Shown here one piece after another: positions 35,907 through 48,893 of a stretch of 49,364 nt of DNA. Where the stretch lies: assembly GCF_000372525.1 (NCBI RefSeq), contig NZ_AQUR01000070.1, positions 1 to 49,364 of the forward strand, given 5' to 3'. Both the position numbers and the translations under genes were made by a program. Source of the DNA: Cupriavidus neocaledonicus. GTDB taxonomy: Bacteria; Pseudomonadota; Gammaproteobacteria; Burkholderiales; Burkholderiaceae. The notes under the pieces were generated by a model. It was not told the origin of the DNA, made no database searches, and saw only the letters and a program-made list of their open reading frames with translations. How positions within the stretch are numbered: position 1 is the first letter of the stretch; each line of letters opens with the position of its first letter.

Positions 35907-38715
35907 CTATCCTGCGATCAGCTTGAGGCCGGCGGGCAGCGCCTCGCCGAACACCCGTCCTTCGTCGGCGGCATCGAGTGCCACCACCTCGCGCACCATG
36001 GCAATCCAGCCCGGCGGCGCGCTGGCGGCTTCCAGCCGGCGCACCACGTGCGCGCGATGCTCGTCCGGCAGGTCGCGGGTGCGGTCGCCGGTCATGCGCG
36101 CGATCTGCACCGCGGCAAAGGCGGCGGGCTCGACCTTTTTCCAGTCGAGCGCCAGGATCGCGTCCAGCCACTGGCCGGCGGTGTCGGCCGGCACCACGCT
36201 GTGGGCGCTGCCGTAGAACGGCATGCGCGCGCCGATGCGGCCCACCGCCCACCAGCCCTGGTTGTTCTCGGACGGCTTGCGCAGCCGGGTCAGCAGCCAG
36301 CCGGCCAGCTCGGTCTTGGCGTCGACAGGCAGGCGCTCGAGCGAACCGGCCAGCCGCACCATGTCGGCATAGCCGCCCCGGGTGGGGCCGGCCGGCTTCT
36401 TGAAGTGCGCGCTGCCGGGCGGCTGCAGGTAGAAGGCCATGTCTTCCAGCAGGCGCAGCTGCGCGCTTTCATCCAGCCCGCCGGCGGCGCGTCGCCATAA
36501 GGTCCACCATTCCGACCAGTTCTGGCTTTCGTTGACGTACTGGATGCCCTGGTCGTACTGCGACCACAGCTGCGCGACGCGCCATTCGTCGAGCGGGTAG
36601 CCAAAGCCGGGGCGCACGCAATAGCCCGCCAGGTTCAGCCACAGGCGCTCATGGTCGGCGGTGCGGCGGCGCCGCCTGGCGCGCTCCCACAAGGCGCCGA
36701 ACAGCTCGCGCAGCAGCGCGCTGTCCCACTGCTCGCGCGCGCCCAGGATCTGCTCCAGCTGCGCGCGCAGGCGCTTAACCTCCTTCGGCCCGACCTCCTG
36801 CGAACGCGCGCCGAAGGTGCGGTCGATCAACTCCAGGGCCTGCGGCAGGGACGGGTGGGCCGTTGGCGCCGCGGGCGCCACGGCGGCGTCGTTGCCGCGC
36901 AGCTGGAACTCCAGGCGCCAGCGCTGCGCGGCATCGCCGGTATTGATGCAGTGGACTTCTAGCGTGCCGACCTCGGTCAGCGACGTGGTGATCTGGACCG
37001 GCGTTTCGCGCGGGCCGCCGGTGCCGCGCGTCGGCACCACGGTGGCGATCGGCGGCAGGCGCACGAAGTCGCCGCCGGACAGGTCGGTCAGCGCGCCGGG
37101 CTGGTAGGGCGTCTCGGCTACCGACGACACCAGGTGGAACTGCACCGGGTGGCCCAGCCGCAAGGCGAAGGTGCGGTCGCTGAGATGGATCTCGTGGCCT
37201 TCCTCGGTGCCGCGCGGCAGCAGGCAGATGGCTTGCCGGCCGGCGGCGTCATCGTCGAGCACCAGGAAATAGCTGCGCGCCGAGCCGCCGCCGATGCGTG
37301 GTGCCTGGCCGGCGCGTGCGCGCGCATACGCGACCGCGCCGCGGGCCACGGCAATGTCGGGGTCGGGGTTGTGCAGCACCTGCAGCGGCGCGCCGCGCCA
37401 GTCGCCCAGGGTCTCGGCGATGCGGTCCGCCAGCGCCTGCGCGCGGAACACGCCACCGTTGAGCAGCAGGGTGTCGGGCACCGGCAGCGCAAAGTCCGGC
37501 GCGGCTTCCATGCCGAGCGCGGCGCGGGCCTGCGCCGCGTGCTGGCCGAGGAAGGCGGCAACGTGGCGGGTCACGCCCGGGTCGGCGGCATAGGGCAGGC
37601 CGAACTCGACGATGGCGCCGCGCGCGCGCCGCGGCCGCTCGCTGGCCGGCACCCTGGGGAAGAAGCCGTCGACCACCAGCTGCTCGACTTCCTGCCGCGT
37701 CACCTGCACCGAGCGCGCGCCGCCGACCAGCCGGGCGCCCGCGCCGAGCAGCGTCACGTTGACGGCATCGGGCGCGTCCGCGCCCAGCAGTTGTTCCTTG
37801 GCGGCGCGGCAGCGCGCCACCAGCTGCGACAGGCTCGCGGCCGACAGGCGCGGCTGCGCCGGCGCGCCGTCGCCCAGGCGCGCTTCGACCTGGTGCGCCA
37901 GCCCCAGGTCCATGTTGTCGCCGCCGAGCATCAGGTGGTTGCCCACCCCGATGCGTGTCAGCTGCGGCTGCCCGTCCTGCATCGCCACGCGGATCAGCGT
38001 GAGGTCGGTGGTGCCGCCGCCGACGTCGCAGATCAGCACCAGCCGGGTTTGCGCCAGGTCCTGGTCCAGCGTGTGGCGATGGTGGAACAGCCAGTCGTAG
38101 AGCGCGGCCTGCGGCTCTTCCAGCAGCCGCAGAGCGGGCAGCCCGGCCAGGCGCGCGGCTTCGAGCGTCAGCGCGCGCGCGCCCTCGTCGAACGACGCCG
38201 GCACGGTCAGCACCACGTCCTGCTGTTCGAGCGGCGCATCGGGGAAGCGGTGGTTCCAGGCGGCGCAGACGTAGCCGAGATAGCTCGCGCTGGCGACCAC
38301 CGGCGAGATCTTGTCGAGATCCTCCTCGCCGCCCCAGGGCAGGATCGGCGCGGTGCGGTCGACCGAGGCGTGCGACAGCCAGCTCTTGGCGCTGGCCACC
38401 AGCCGGCCCGGCACCTGTGCGCCCAGCGTCGCCGCCAGGCGGCCAAACACGGTGCGGCGCGCGGCCGCGCTGGCGGCCGACTGCCACGGCAGCTGCAGGT
38501 CATCGCCATTGAGCTCGCCCGGTGCCGCGTGGTAGCGCACCGACGGCAGCAGGGGGCGGGCCGCGACCTCGCCCGGCGCGACCAGCTGGTCGATGTCGAA
38601 CACGCGGATTTCGTCGGAGCCGGCCCTGGCGTAGGCCACCACCGTGTTGCTGGTGCCAAGGTCGATGCCGACGCTGTACTGCTTCATCGACTGCTTCATC
38701 GCCGCTGCTGCGGCT

Positions 38716-38723
<8 letters not shown>
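35907..38723 (-). CDS. Large Hsp70-like protein with C-terminal DUF3731-type region
   Basis: A 938-residue protein. The actin/Hsp70 ATPase fold occupies about residues 15-450: phosphate 1 motif VGIDLGTSNTVVAY, phosphate 2 motif LICDVGGGTTDLTLI, and adenosine motif TLLLNGGVFRAQAL. The rest is not a DnaK substrate-binding domain and lid: a beta-rich part to about 600 and then a helical C-terminal region (WLNLAGYCVRPGFGYPLDEW, WWAVGRIGARMPFYG) as in DUF3731 Hsp70 proteins. ATG 38723 overlaps the stop of the second Hsp70 gene by 8 nt; ATG 38699 and 38687 are alternatives. No J-protein or GrpE is nearby. Function is unknown. Confidence 0.85.
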
Positions 38724-40559
<1,836 letters not shown>

Positions 40560-40563
<4 letters not shown>

Positions 40564-41138
40564 AGCTCCACCTCGGCGGGGGCGATCACGCTGGCGTCGT
40601 GGCGCTCGGCCAGGCGCGGCAGGCGCACTTCCTCGACCTTCCAGCCGCGATGGCTGATGGCGCCATGGAACGGCGCGCTGCCCACCACGTTGCCGGTCAG
40701 GCGGATCGCGCTGGCGTCGAAGCCGTCGGCCAGCGTCACGCGGCTGCCCTCGGCTTCCTCGCGCACCGGGCGGATGGTGAAATGCTCGCGCAGCACCGCG
40801 CGGCAGCCATCGTGCACCAGGCGCGCGGCGGCGCCGATCTCGGCGTCGGCATAGCGCGTGATGTCTTCCTCGACGAAGTCGACGAAGCGGGCGTCGCGCT
40901 GGAGCAAGCCGAGCAGTTGCAGCGCGGCCACCGGGCTGGCTTCCTTCAGCGCGGGCGCGGGCTCCGCAACCGGCGCCGGGGCGGGTGCCGTCACCGGGGC
41001 CGGGGTCGCCGGCGCGGCGGGCTCGCCCGCGCGCAGGCGCTGGATGCCGGCGGGCAGCTCGCGGTTGCCCAGGATGGCGAAGAACGTGCCCATGGCAAGC
41101 GAGAGCCTGCCAAAGAAAGAGAGGTTCGGGTCAGGCAT
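40560..41138 (-). CDS. DUF2760 protein, Hsp70 partner
   Basis: A 192-residue DUF2760 protein. The ATG at 41138 has GGAG eight nt upstream, so it is preferred to the GTG at 41147. An N-terminal helix (SFFGRLSLAMGTFFAILGN) could be a weak membrane anchor; a Pro/Ala linker (about 43-70) follows, then a conserved C-terminal domain (LLQRDARFVDFVEEDITRYADAEIG, then beta strands). DUF2760 is regularly found before Hsp70-like genes and is assumed to be a cofactor. It begins 37 nt after the sigma factor stop codon, so it may be part of the rpoD transcript. Confidence 0.83.
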
Positions 41139-41175
41139 GGATAACACTCCTCTGTGCGCGGAGGCGGAGGACCGC

Positions 41176-43140
<1,965 letters not shown>

Positions 43141-43282
43141 TGACTGCTGTTTCCTTCGTGCATCGCGTTTCGACGGCAGTGCGCACGAGGGCGCGCGTGA
43201 TTCCAACCTGCTGTCAAGGCTCGCGTGGGGTTCGGCGGGGGCGGATAACCGTCCGCCGCGGCCGTTTGAATAGGGGCCGCAT

Positions 43283-43310
43283 ATTCTACAGCCATTGCTG
43301 CGTCGCAGCA
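43283..43310 (-). promoter_or_regulatory. Candidate rpoD promoter with overlapping palindrome
   Basis: On the minus strand TAGAAT (43288-43283) is a good -10. The position where a -35 would fall is occupied by the perfect palindrome TGCTGCG-T-CGCAGCA (43296-43310), leaving no consensus -35. The arrangement suggests a regulator-dependent promoter or an RNA hairpin, and is only a candidate. Confidence 0.35.
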
Positions 43311-43320
43311 GGTTCCGGGC

Positions 43321-43357
43321 CCGGAATGCGTGGCGGCTAGTCTGCCGGAATGCGTGG
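43321..43357. repeat. 13-bp direct repeat
   Basis: CCGGAATGCGTGG occurs at 43321-43333 and 43345-43357, start-to-start distance 24 nt. It lies upstream of the rpoD promoter candidate, on the same face of the helix within about two turns plus a little. It may be a binding site or a small duplication. Confidence 0.8.
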
Positions 43358-43464
43358 TATTTGCAACAGGATGCGCCGAAAAGCGCGGCGCAAGCCGCTG
43401 CCGTGGCGGGAATTGCCAGCGCCGGCGGGCGCGGCCGCGGCGCTACGGTCGGCCAAGTGTCGCC

Positions 43465-43923
43465 TCAGGCATAGTCCAGCGGCAACGCGGTGGTGTACTT
43501 GATCTGCTCCATCGCGAAGCTGGAGCTGACATCGGCCAGCTCGGCGCCCTGGATCAGCTTCTTGTAGACGCGGTCGTAGGCGGCGATATCTGGCACCACC
43601 ACGCGCAGCAGGTAGTCGGTGTCGCCCGCCATGCGATAGAACTCGGTCACTTCCGGGATCGACGACACCAGTCCGTGAAACTGCTTGAGCCATTTCACGT
43701 TGTGCTGGCTGGTGCGGACGGAGACGAACACGGTGACGCCGGCATTGAGTTTGCCGGCGTCGAGCAGCGCCACGCGCTTGCGGATCAGGCCGGCTTCTTC
43801 AAGCTTCTGGATGCGGCGCCAGCACGGCGTCGAACTCAGGCCGACCCGTTCGCCGATTTCCGCCACCGGCAAGGTGGCGTCTTCCTGCAGCAGGGCAAGG
43901 ATCTGTTTGTCGTAGCGGTCCAT
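43465..43923 (-). CDS. Lrp/AsnC-family transcriptional regulator
   Basis: A 152-residue Lrp/AsnC regulator. The winged HTH is at 1-60 (VAEIGERVGLSSTPCWRRIQKLEEAGLI) and the RAM ligand-binding domain at about 65-145 (FYRMAGDTDYLLRVVVPDIAAYDRVYKKL). It begins 56 nt after the cysteine-dioxygenase-like gene on the same strand, so co-transcription is likely. By context it may respond to cysteine or another sulfur amino acid and control its upstream neighbour; this is inference. Confidence 0.93.
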   Translation of the reverse strand: MDRYDKQILALLQEDATLPVAEIGERVGLSSTPCWRRIQKLEEAGLIRKRVALLDAGKLNAGVTVFVSVRTSQHNVKWLKQFHGLVSSIPEVTEFYRMAGDTDYLLRVVVPDIAAYDRVYKKLIQGAELADVSSSFAMEQIKYTTALPLDYA

Positions 43924-43979
43924 GGTGCGTGGCGGTCAGAGGGGCAGGGCGCGCCCGCACCAGGCGCGGAGCGGGGCGG

Positions 43980-44543
43980 TCAGGCGTCGGCGGGCACCAG
44001 CAGGTTCACGCCGGTCGCAATATGGTCGCGGCTGACGCCGTAGAGATGCAGGGAAACCGCGATCTCGTCGCTGGTGTTGCCGAGCGCGTGGATATGCTGC
44101 AGGCCGCCCGGCACGCTGAAGGTATCGCCCGCGCCGCGCGTCACGGTGTTGGCATGGCGCGCGTGCCGGCTGGCGGGATCCCACCGGTAGTGCTGCTCGG
44201 TCAGCGTGCCGCGCAGCACCCGATAGGCGCACCAGGTGCGGTGGCCATGCACCGGGCTGGCCTGGCCCGGGCGCCAGACCAGCACCATGGCCGAAAAGCG
44301 TTCCAGCGGATCGCCGTAGACCAGGTGCCGGGTATAGGTGTCGGCGGCGCCCAGCAAGGCGCCCGGCGGCAACGCCGCCAGCAGCGTGTCGGTGTCGGGC
44401 AGGTGCTGCGCGATGTGGCTGGCGACCAGGCGCGCGCTGTCGCTGAAGATGTCGGCGAGGTCGAGCGCCAGCCGGTCGAGCGGGGCGCCGGCCGGGCCGG
44501 CGGCGGGCGGGGATGGGGCAGTCACAGGGGAAGCGGTCGTCAT
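43980..44543 (-). CDS. Cysteine dioxygenase-like cupin enzyme
   Basis: A 187-residue type I cysteine dioxygenase-family protein. Iron ligands expected from the family are the His pair in SPVHGHRTWCAYRVLRG (about residues 95-97) and a third His in LQHIHALGN, giving a 3-His site. Family enzymes oxidise cysteine (or 3-mercaptopropionate) to the sulfinic acid. The start is MTTASPV at 44543; the upstream frame extension is not conserved. The N-terminal 25 residues are Ala/Pro-rich. The Lrp gene follows on the same strand. Confidence 0.82.
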   Translation of the reverse strand: MTTASPVTAPSPPAAGPAGAPLDRLALDLADIFSDSARLVASHIAQHLPDTDTLLAALPPGALLGAADTYTRHLVYGDPLERFSAMVLVWRPGQASPVHGHRTWCAYRVLRGTLTEQHYRWDPASRHARHANTVTRGAGDTFSVPGGLQHIHALGNTSDEIAVSLHLYGVSRDHIATGVNLLVPADA

Positions 44544-44631
44544 GGCGGGTTCCGTCGGCTTGTTCTTGTCTATCCATGATATGGAGCGGCGGGAGCACAG
44601 GCATGCGATTTGTCCTTCCAGTCGGGCTGGA

Positions 44632-44670
44632 ATTGTAATGCTATTCCTTAAAAGCAGGATTTTTTGGAAT
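44632..44670 (-). promoter_or_regulatory. AT-rich candidate promoter/operator of the cysteine dioxygenase gene
   Basis: In the 193-nt gap 44544-44736 an AT-rich block stands out from the local GC level. On the minus strand TACAAT (44637-44632) is a five-of-six -10, but no -35 is recognisable. Just upstream an inverted pair ATTCC (44643-44647) / GGAAT (44666-44670) brackets 18 nt, in the position expected for an Lrp-type or other activator. Confidence 0.35.
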
Positions 44671-44736
44671 TTTGTCCTTTCTGGAGGTGCGATCACGCGC
44701 CCCCGGGGGATATGGGCACGCGCGGGCGGCGCGGAC

Positions 44737-45501
44737 TCAGCCGCCCTCGTCCTTGGGCCAGAAGGTGATCAGGATGTTGGACGGCGCCACGCCGTTGCTG
44801 TCGCGCGGCAGCGGGTCCGAGCGCTGCACCGCGCGCAGCACCGCGTTGTCCCAGCCGGCATTGCCGCTGGATTTGGCGAGCCGCGTCGACAGCAGCGAGC
44901 CGTCGGGCGCCATGTGCACGGCCACCACCGCGGCCGGATTGCCGGCGACGTCCTCGTTGAAGATGATGTTGGGCTTGACCCGCTGGCGCACGCGCTCGGC
45001 ATAGCCCGAGGACGGCCTGGCCGACGATCCGGAACCGGCCCCGGTATTGGCGCTGGCGCCGGCACCGCCCGCCTGCGCGCGCAGGCGCGCCAGTTCGGCC
45101 TGGCGCTCGGCATTGCTGGCCTGGCGCTGCGCATCCGTGGCCTTGCGTTGCGCCTCCTTGCGCGCCTCGTCGGCGCGGGCCTGGCTTTCGCGCTGCCGCT
45201 GCTGTCCGGCCTCACGTTCGGCCTGCCTGGCCTTGCGCTGCTTCTCCTGCAGCGAGATATCGGCCTCTTCTTCCTCGACGGGCGGTGGTGTCGGCGCCGG
45301 CTTGACGGCGGGCTCGGGCGTGATGGCCTCGGGGACGGGCTCCCACAACTCCGCCGCAACCCCGGTGGGCACGGCATTGCGCCAGCGCACGCCGTAGTAC
45401 AGCAGGGCCCCCAGCAGCAGGTGCATGAGCAGGGCCAGCAGGAAGCAGGTCAGCGTGCGCCGCTCGCGCACGGGCTGGTAGGGATAGGCGGCGGTCTGCA
45501 T
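44737..45501 (-). CDS. TolA-like envelope protein (orphan)
   Basis: A 254-residue protein with the TolA layout: a single N-terminal membrane helix (about 17-38, TLTCFLLALLMHLLLGALLYY), a Pro-rich stretch (PEPAVKPAPTPPPVEEEE), a long charged alpha-helical Lys/Arg/Gln/Ala segment (about 82-145) and a C-terminal domain (RVKPNIIFNEDVAGNPAAVVAVHMAPDG region) with the TolA/TonB_2-type fold. MQTAAYPY at 45501 is the chosen start. No tolB, tolQ, tolR or pal is nearby, so this may be a second TolA or a TonB-like transducer with unknown partner. Confidence 0.8.
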   Translation of the reverse strand: MQTAAYPYQPVRERRTLTCFLLALLMHLLLGALLYYGVRWRNAVPTGVAAELWEPVPEAITPEPAVKPAPTPPPVEEEEADISLQEKQRKARQAEREAGQQRQRESQARADEARKEAQRKATDAQRQASNAERQAELARLRAQAGGAGASANTGAGSGSSARPSSGYAERVRQRVKPNIIFNEDVAGNPAAVVAVHMAPDGSLLSTRLAKSSGNAGWDNAVLRAVQRSDPLPRDSNGVAPSNILITFWPKDEGG

Positions 45502-45628
45502 GGTCCTTGGATGCGGCGGAAACCAGGCCATTTCATTCTATGAGGCGCAACCGCATCAACCAAGTGCAGGACGGTACAGGCGGCGCCTGCCCGTGTCCGG
45601 CCAGAGACGCGGCAGCGCCGCGCCGGCT

Positions 45629-45997
45629 TCAGCCCCTGGTGAAGATCTCGAGGAAGTGCTTGCTGGGATCCTCGAAATAGATCCGGCGGCCACCGTCATC
45701 GGTATTGACCTCGCCGGGGCGGCGCCGGTAGGGGTCGGCCCAGAAAGGCAGCTGGTGCGCGCGCACGCGGGCAAAACCGTGGTCGAACTCGGCGTCGCTG
45801 ACCAGGAAGGCATAGTGCTGCATGGCGATCTCGCCTTGCGCGTCCATGAAATCGAGGGTCACGCCGTTGTCGAGCGCGACGCCGAGGAACGGCCCGAACG
45901 GCTCGGCCGGCGGGCGGCCCAGGACTTCGCACAGGAAGTCCGCCGACGCCTGCTTGTCGCGAGAGAAGACGATGGTGTGGTTGAGCTGGACGGCCAT
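45629..45997 (-). CDS. VOC-family (glyoxalase/dioxygenase-fold) protein
   Basis: A 122-residue vicinal-oxygen-chelate protein. The start ATG 45997 has GGAG upstream. Two beta-alpha-beta modules are seen: MAVQLNHTIVFSRDKQASAD and YAFLVSDAEFDHGFARVRAH, with potential metal ligands His7, His in the middle strand and the C-terminal Glu in KHFLEIFTRG. A typical small cytoplasmic enzyme; substrate unknown. It is 73 nt after tetR on the same strand. Confidence 0.87.
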   Translation of the reverse strand: MAVQLNHTIVFSRDKQASADFLCEVLGRPPAEPFGPFLGVALDNGVTLDFMDAQGEIAMQHYAFLVSDAEFDHGFARVRAHQLPFWADPYRRRPGEVNTDDGGRRIYFEDPSKHFLEIFTRG

Positions 45998-46070
45998 GTC
46001 GCAATCTCCGTGCTGGAAAGACACCGCCTCCAGCGTACAAGGATTTTGCGCGCCGCGCCCGGCGCTCCGG

Positions 46071-46766
46071 TCAGGCGCCGTCCAGCTTGCGCAGCGCCGC
46101 GCCGACTTCGCCATGGAAGGCGCGCAGCGCCTCCAGCTCGAGATTCGCCGGCTGCAGCGCGGGCCACAGCAGCGCCACCATGCCCGCGGCGGTCTGGTCG
46201 ATATCGACCTCGCGCTCGCGCGCGATGGCATCCCACAGGATATGCTCCATCGGCCCCAGGATGGCGGAGCGCAACAGGCTCAGCGGCAGGTCGGCGCGAA
46301 TCTCGCCACGTTCGCGGCCGCGCGCCAGCAGCTCCATCAGCGGCGCCGTATAGCGGCGCTGCAGCGGCACGAACTCCTGCCCCAGGTCGGGCCCCTTGGC
46401 CCGCCCTTCCGACAGCACCAGCGCGCACAGCCCGGTGCCCTGGATCAGGAACAGGCGCAGGTGCGTCTTCACGTAGAACGCAAGCTGGGCCCTGGTGCTC
46501 TGGTCGCGCGGCATGCCGCGCTCGACCGCGTCGATGATCTCGTCATACCAGTCCTCGATGACCCGCACGCACAGCTTGCGCTTGCTTTGGAAGTACGTGA
46601 ACACCGTGGCCTCGGACACGCCCAGGCGCTGGGCAATCTCGGTGGTGGTGGTCTTGTCGTAGCCCAGTTCGGCGAACACCTCGCGGCTGACGCGCAGGAT
46701 GTCGCGAATGCGTTGTTCCGCCCTGGCGCCGGACGGGATCCGGCGGGTGGCGGCGTTGTCTTCCAT
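46071..46766 (-). CDS. TetR-family transcriptional regulator
   Basis: A 231-residue TetR regulator. The N-terminal helix-turn-helix is clear (residues 20-65: ILRVSREVFAELGYDKTTTT, then IAQRLGVSEATVFTYFQSKR), and the rest is an all-helical ligand domain. It is divergent from an acyl-CoA synthetase and methylcrotonyl-CoA carboxylase gene. TetR-type regulators (LiuQ) are described for leucine/isovalerate genes in betaproteobacteria; this may be one, inferred from position only. Two matching inverted repeats lie in the 347-nt divergent region. Confidence 0.9.
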   Translation of the reverse strand: MEDNAATRRIPSGARAEQRIRDILRVSREVFAELGYDKTTTTEIAQRLGVSEATVFTYFQSKRKLCVRVIEDWYDEIIDAVERGMPRDQSTRAQLAFYVKTHLRLFLIQGTGLCALVLSEGRAKGPDLGQEFVPLQRRYTAPLMELLARGRERGEIRADLPLSLLRSAILGPMEHILWDAIAREREVDIDQTAAGMVALLWPALQPANLELEALRAFHGEVGAALRKLDGA

Positions 46767-46886
46767 GGTGGCGGTTCCCGGCAGGCGAAAGCGCGAATGA
46801 TAGGCCGCCTCCCCGATCGGGGGGGGGCGGAGTCGCGGCAGCGCGGAACCAGACGGTGGCCGCGCGCTGCCGTCACATCGTACTCC

Positions 46887-46915
46887 ATTCTGGCCCGAAG
46901 TTGAGTAAGCCTCAA
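46887..46915 (-). promoter_or_regulatory. Candidate tetR promoter overlapped by inverted repeat 1
   Basis: On the minus strand TTGAGG (46915-46910) and CAGAAT (46892-46887) are 17 nt apart and each match consensus in four positions. The -35 lies inside the inverted repeat TTGAG-N5-CTCAA (46901-46915), so a regulator bound there would block this promoter; TetR autoregulation is the simplest model. Confidence 0.5.
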
Positions 46916-47063
46916 ATTAATGTTGAATTTTCCGGGCAGCCCGTATACCTTTTCGTCATTCCGATGTGACGAGACCGGAAGTCGAACGACCATCCGGCAG
47001 CACTGACAGCAGCTTCACGGGGTTAACCCGGACTGGGCAAATCACCCCGGCGATATTCGTGAC

Positions 47064-47085
47064 CTTGAGTTGCGCTCAACTCAAG
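47064..47085. promoter_or_regulatory. Perfect inverted repeat, operator candidate 2
   Basis: CTTGAGTTG and CAACTCAAG form perfect 9-bp arms around CGCT at 47064-47085. It contains TTGAG-N5-CTCAA (47065-47079), the same format as the site at 46901-46915. It ends 28 nt before the acyl-CoA synthetase start codon, where a bound protein would block transcription or translation initiation. Confidence 0.75.
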
Positions 47086-47113
47086 TCGAAACCGACGCGC
47101 TTTGGAGACAACG

Positions 47114-48838
47114 ATGAAGATGCAGGGAGAACCGCTTCCCACCATTCGGCCGACCGGCGGGCTGTCGCATGTCCGTGGCGACACCAGCATTGCGCTGTCC
47201 GAGCAGACCGTGCCGGCGCTGCTGGCGCAGACCGTGGCAGCGTTCCCGGAACGCGAGGCCGTGGTCTTTCGCGAGCAGGGCGTGCGCTGGAACTGGCGCG
47301 AGTTTGCCGAAGCCATCGACGCGCTGGCAGCCGGGCTGCATGCGATTGGCCTCGCCCGGGGCGACCGCGTCGGCATCTGGGCGCCGAACCGCGTGGAGTG
47401 GCTGGTGACGCAGTTCGCCACCGCCCGGCTGGGGCTGGTGCTGGTCAATATCAATCCGGCCTACCGGCTGGCGGAGCTGGAATACGCGCTGAACAAGGTC
47501 GGCGTCAAGGCCATCGTCGCCGCCGAGGCCTTCAAGACCTCGCGCTACCTCGACATGCTGCAGGCGCTGGCGCCGGAGTTGGCCACCAGCGCGCCGGGCG
47601 CGCTGCAGGCCGCGCGCCTGCCGTCGCTGCGCTGGGTGATCCGCATGGGCGAGGGCGAGACCCCCGGCATGATCCGCTATGCGGATTTGCTGGAGCGCGG
47701 CGCCGGCGTGGCGCGCGCGGAGCTCGACCGCGTCACGGCGCAGCTCGACCGCCATGATGCGATCAATGTGCAGTTCACCAGCGGCACCACCGGCGCGCCC
47801 AAGGGCGCCACGCTGACGCATCGCAATATCGTCAACAACGCGCGCTTTATCGCCATGGCGATGCGCTTCTCCGAGCGGGACAAGCTGTGCATCCCGGTGC
47901 CGTTCTACCACTGCTTCGGCATGGTGCTGTCGGTGCTGGCGTGCGTGTCGACCGGCGCCGCGATGGTGTTCCCGGGCGAGGCCTTCGAACCCGAGGCCAC
48001 CATGCGCGCGGTCAGCGAAGAGCGCTGCACCGCGCTGCACGGCGTGCCGACGATGTTTATCGCGCAGCTGGACCACCCGCGCTTTGCCGAATACGACTTC
48101 TCTTCGCTGCGCACCGGCATCATGGCGGGCTCGCCATGCCCGATCGAGACCATGAAGCGCGTGGTGGCGCAGATGCACATGTCCGAGGTGACCATTGCCT
48201 ACGGCATGACCGAGACCAGCCCGGTGTCGTTCCAGAGCAGCACCACCGATCCGCTCGACAAGCGCACCACTACCGTGGGCCGGGTCCAGCCGCACCTGGA
48301 AGTCAAGATCGTCGATGCCAGCGGTGCCATCGTGCCGGTGGGCGAGAAAGGCGAGCTGTGCACGCGCGGCTATTCGGTGATGCTCGGCTACTGGGACGAC
48401 GAGGCCCGCACCGCCGAAGCCATCCGCGACGGCTGGATGCACACCGGTGACCTCGCCACCCTCGACGAGGAGGGTTATTGCAATATCGTCGGCCGCGTCA
48501 AGGACATGCTGATCCGCGGCGGCGAGAACATCTATCCGCGCGAGATCGAGGAATTCCTGTTCCGCCATCCGAAGGTCCAGGCGGTGCAGGTGTTCGGCGT
48601 GCCCGATCCCAGGTATGGCGAGGAGGTGTGCGCGTGGATCGTGCTGAAGCCGGGCGAGAGCGCCACCGAAGACGAGATCCGCGCGTTCTGCCGCGACCAG
48701 ATCGCGCACTACAAGATTCCGCGCTACATCCGTTTCGTCGAAGAGATGCCGCTGACCGTGACCGGCAAGGTGCAGAAGTTCGTGATGCGGGACCAGATGG
48801 TGCGTGAACTGAACCTCGATGAATCCAGGACCGCCTGA
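47114..48838 (+). CDS. AMP-binding acyl-CoA synthetase
   Basis: A 574-residue ANL-family ligase that activates a carboxylic acid to its acyl-CoA through an acyl-adenylate. The P-loop motif is [16 protein letters not shown], the adenylate motif [10 protein letters not shown], and the hinge/C-domain motifs [32 protein letters not shown] and the catalytic lysine region TVTGKVQKF are intact. GGAGA at 47104-47108 supports ATG 47114. The carboxylase beta subunit follows 55 nt later, so the substrate is probably a branched or medium chain acid in the leucine/isovalerate pathway, rather than long-chain fatty acids. Confidence 0.92.
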   Translation: MKMQGEPLPTIRPTGGLSHVRGDTSIALSEQTVPALLAQTVAAFPEREAVVFREQGVRWNWREFAEAIDALAAGLHAIGLARGDRVGIWAPNRVEWLVTQFATARLGLVLVNINPAYRLAELEYALNKVGVKAIVAAEAFKTSRYLDMLQALAPELATSAPGALQAARLPSLRWVIRMGEGETPGMIRYADLLERGAGVARAELDRVTAQLDRHDAINVQFTSGTTGAPKGATLTHRNIVNNARFIAMAMRFSERDKLCIPVPFYHCFGMVLSVLACVSTGAAMVFPGEAFEPEATMRAVSEERCTALHGVPTMFIAQLDHPRFAEYDFSSLRTGIMAGSPCPIETMKRVVAQMHMSEVTIAYGMTETSPVSFQSSTTDPLDKRTTTVGRVQPHLEVKIVDASGAIVPVGEKGELCTRGYSVMLGYWDDEARTAEAIRDGWMHTGDLATLDEEGYCNIVGRVKDMLIRGGENIYPREIEEFLFRHPKVQAVQVFGVPDPRYGEEVCAWIVLKPGESATEDEIRAFCRDQIAHYKIPRYIRFVEEMPLTVTGKVQKFVMRDQMVRELNLDESRTA

Positions 48839-48893
48839 GCGTCCGCCTGAGCTATCACCCTAAACAACCGATAACCGACTGCCCGAGGCCCCT

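Larger units (their letters stand above)
43141..43464. other. Intergenic region upstream of rpoD
   Basis: This 324-nt gap holds no coding sequence that I can support. It includes the presumed rpoD promoter (TAGAAT on the minus strand at 43288-43283, with a weak -35), a 15-bp perfect palindrome at 43296-43310 (TGCTGCG-T-CGCAGCA) overlapping the -35 area, and a 13-bp direct repeat at 43321 and 43345. Confidence 0.5.
46767..47113. other. tetR/acyl-CoA synthetase divergent region
   Basis: 347 nt without a supportable coding sequence. It contains a run of nine G (46819-46827) adjoining the palindrome CCCCGATCGGGG (46811-46822), the first TTGAG-N5-CTCAA site (46901-46915), a possible rightward promoter (TTGAAT 46923-46928 with TATACC 46944-46949, 15-nt spacer), the palindrome GGGTTAACCC (47020-47029) and the second, longer inverted repeat (47064-47085). 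Confidence 0.6.

Noticed and set aside
44700..44709. CCCCCGGGGG near the tolA-like stop as a terminator
   Set aside because: It is self-complementary but has no loop and no T tract on the minus strand.
47020..47029. GGGTTAACCC palindrome as an operator
   Set aside because: Ten bases only, not repeated elsewhere in the divergent region and unlike the paired TTGAG-N5-CTCAA sites; kept only as a note.
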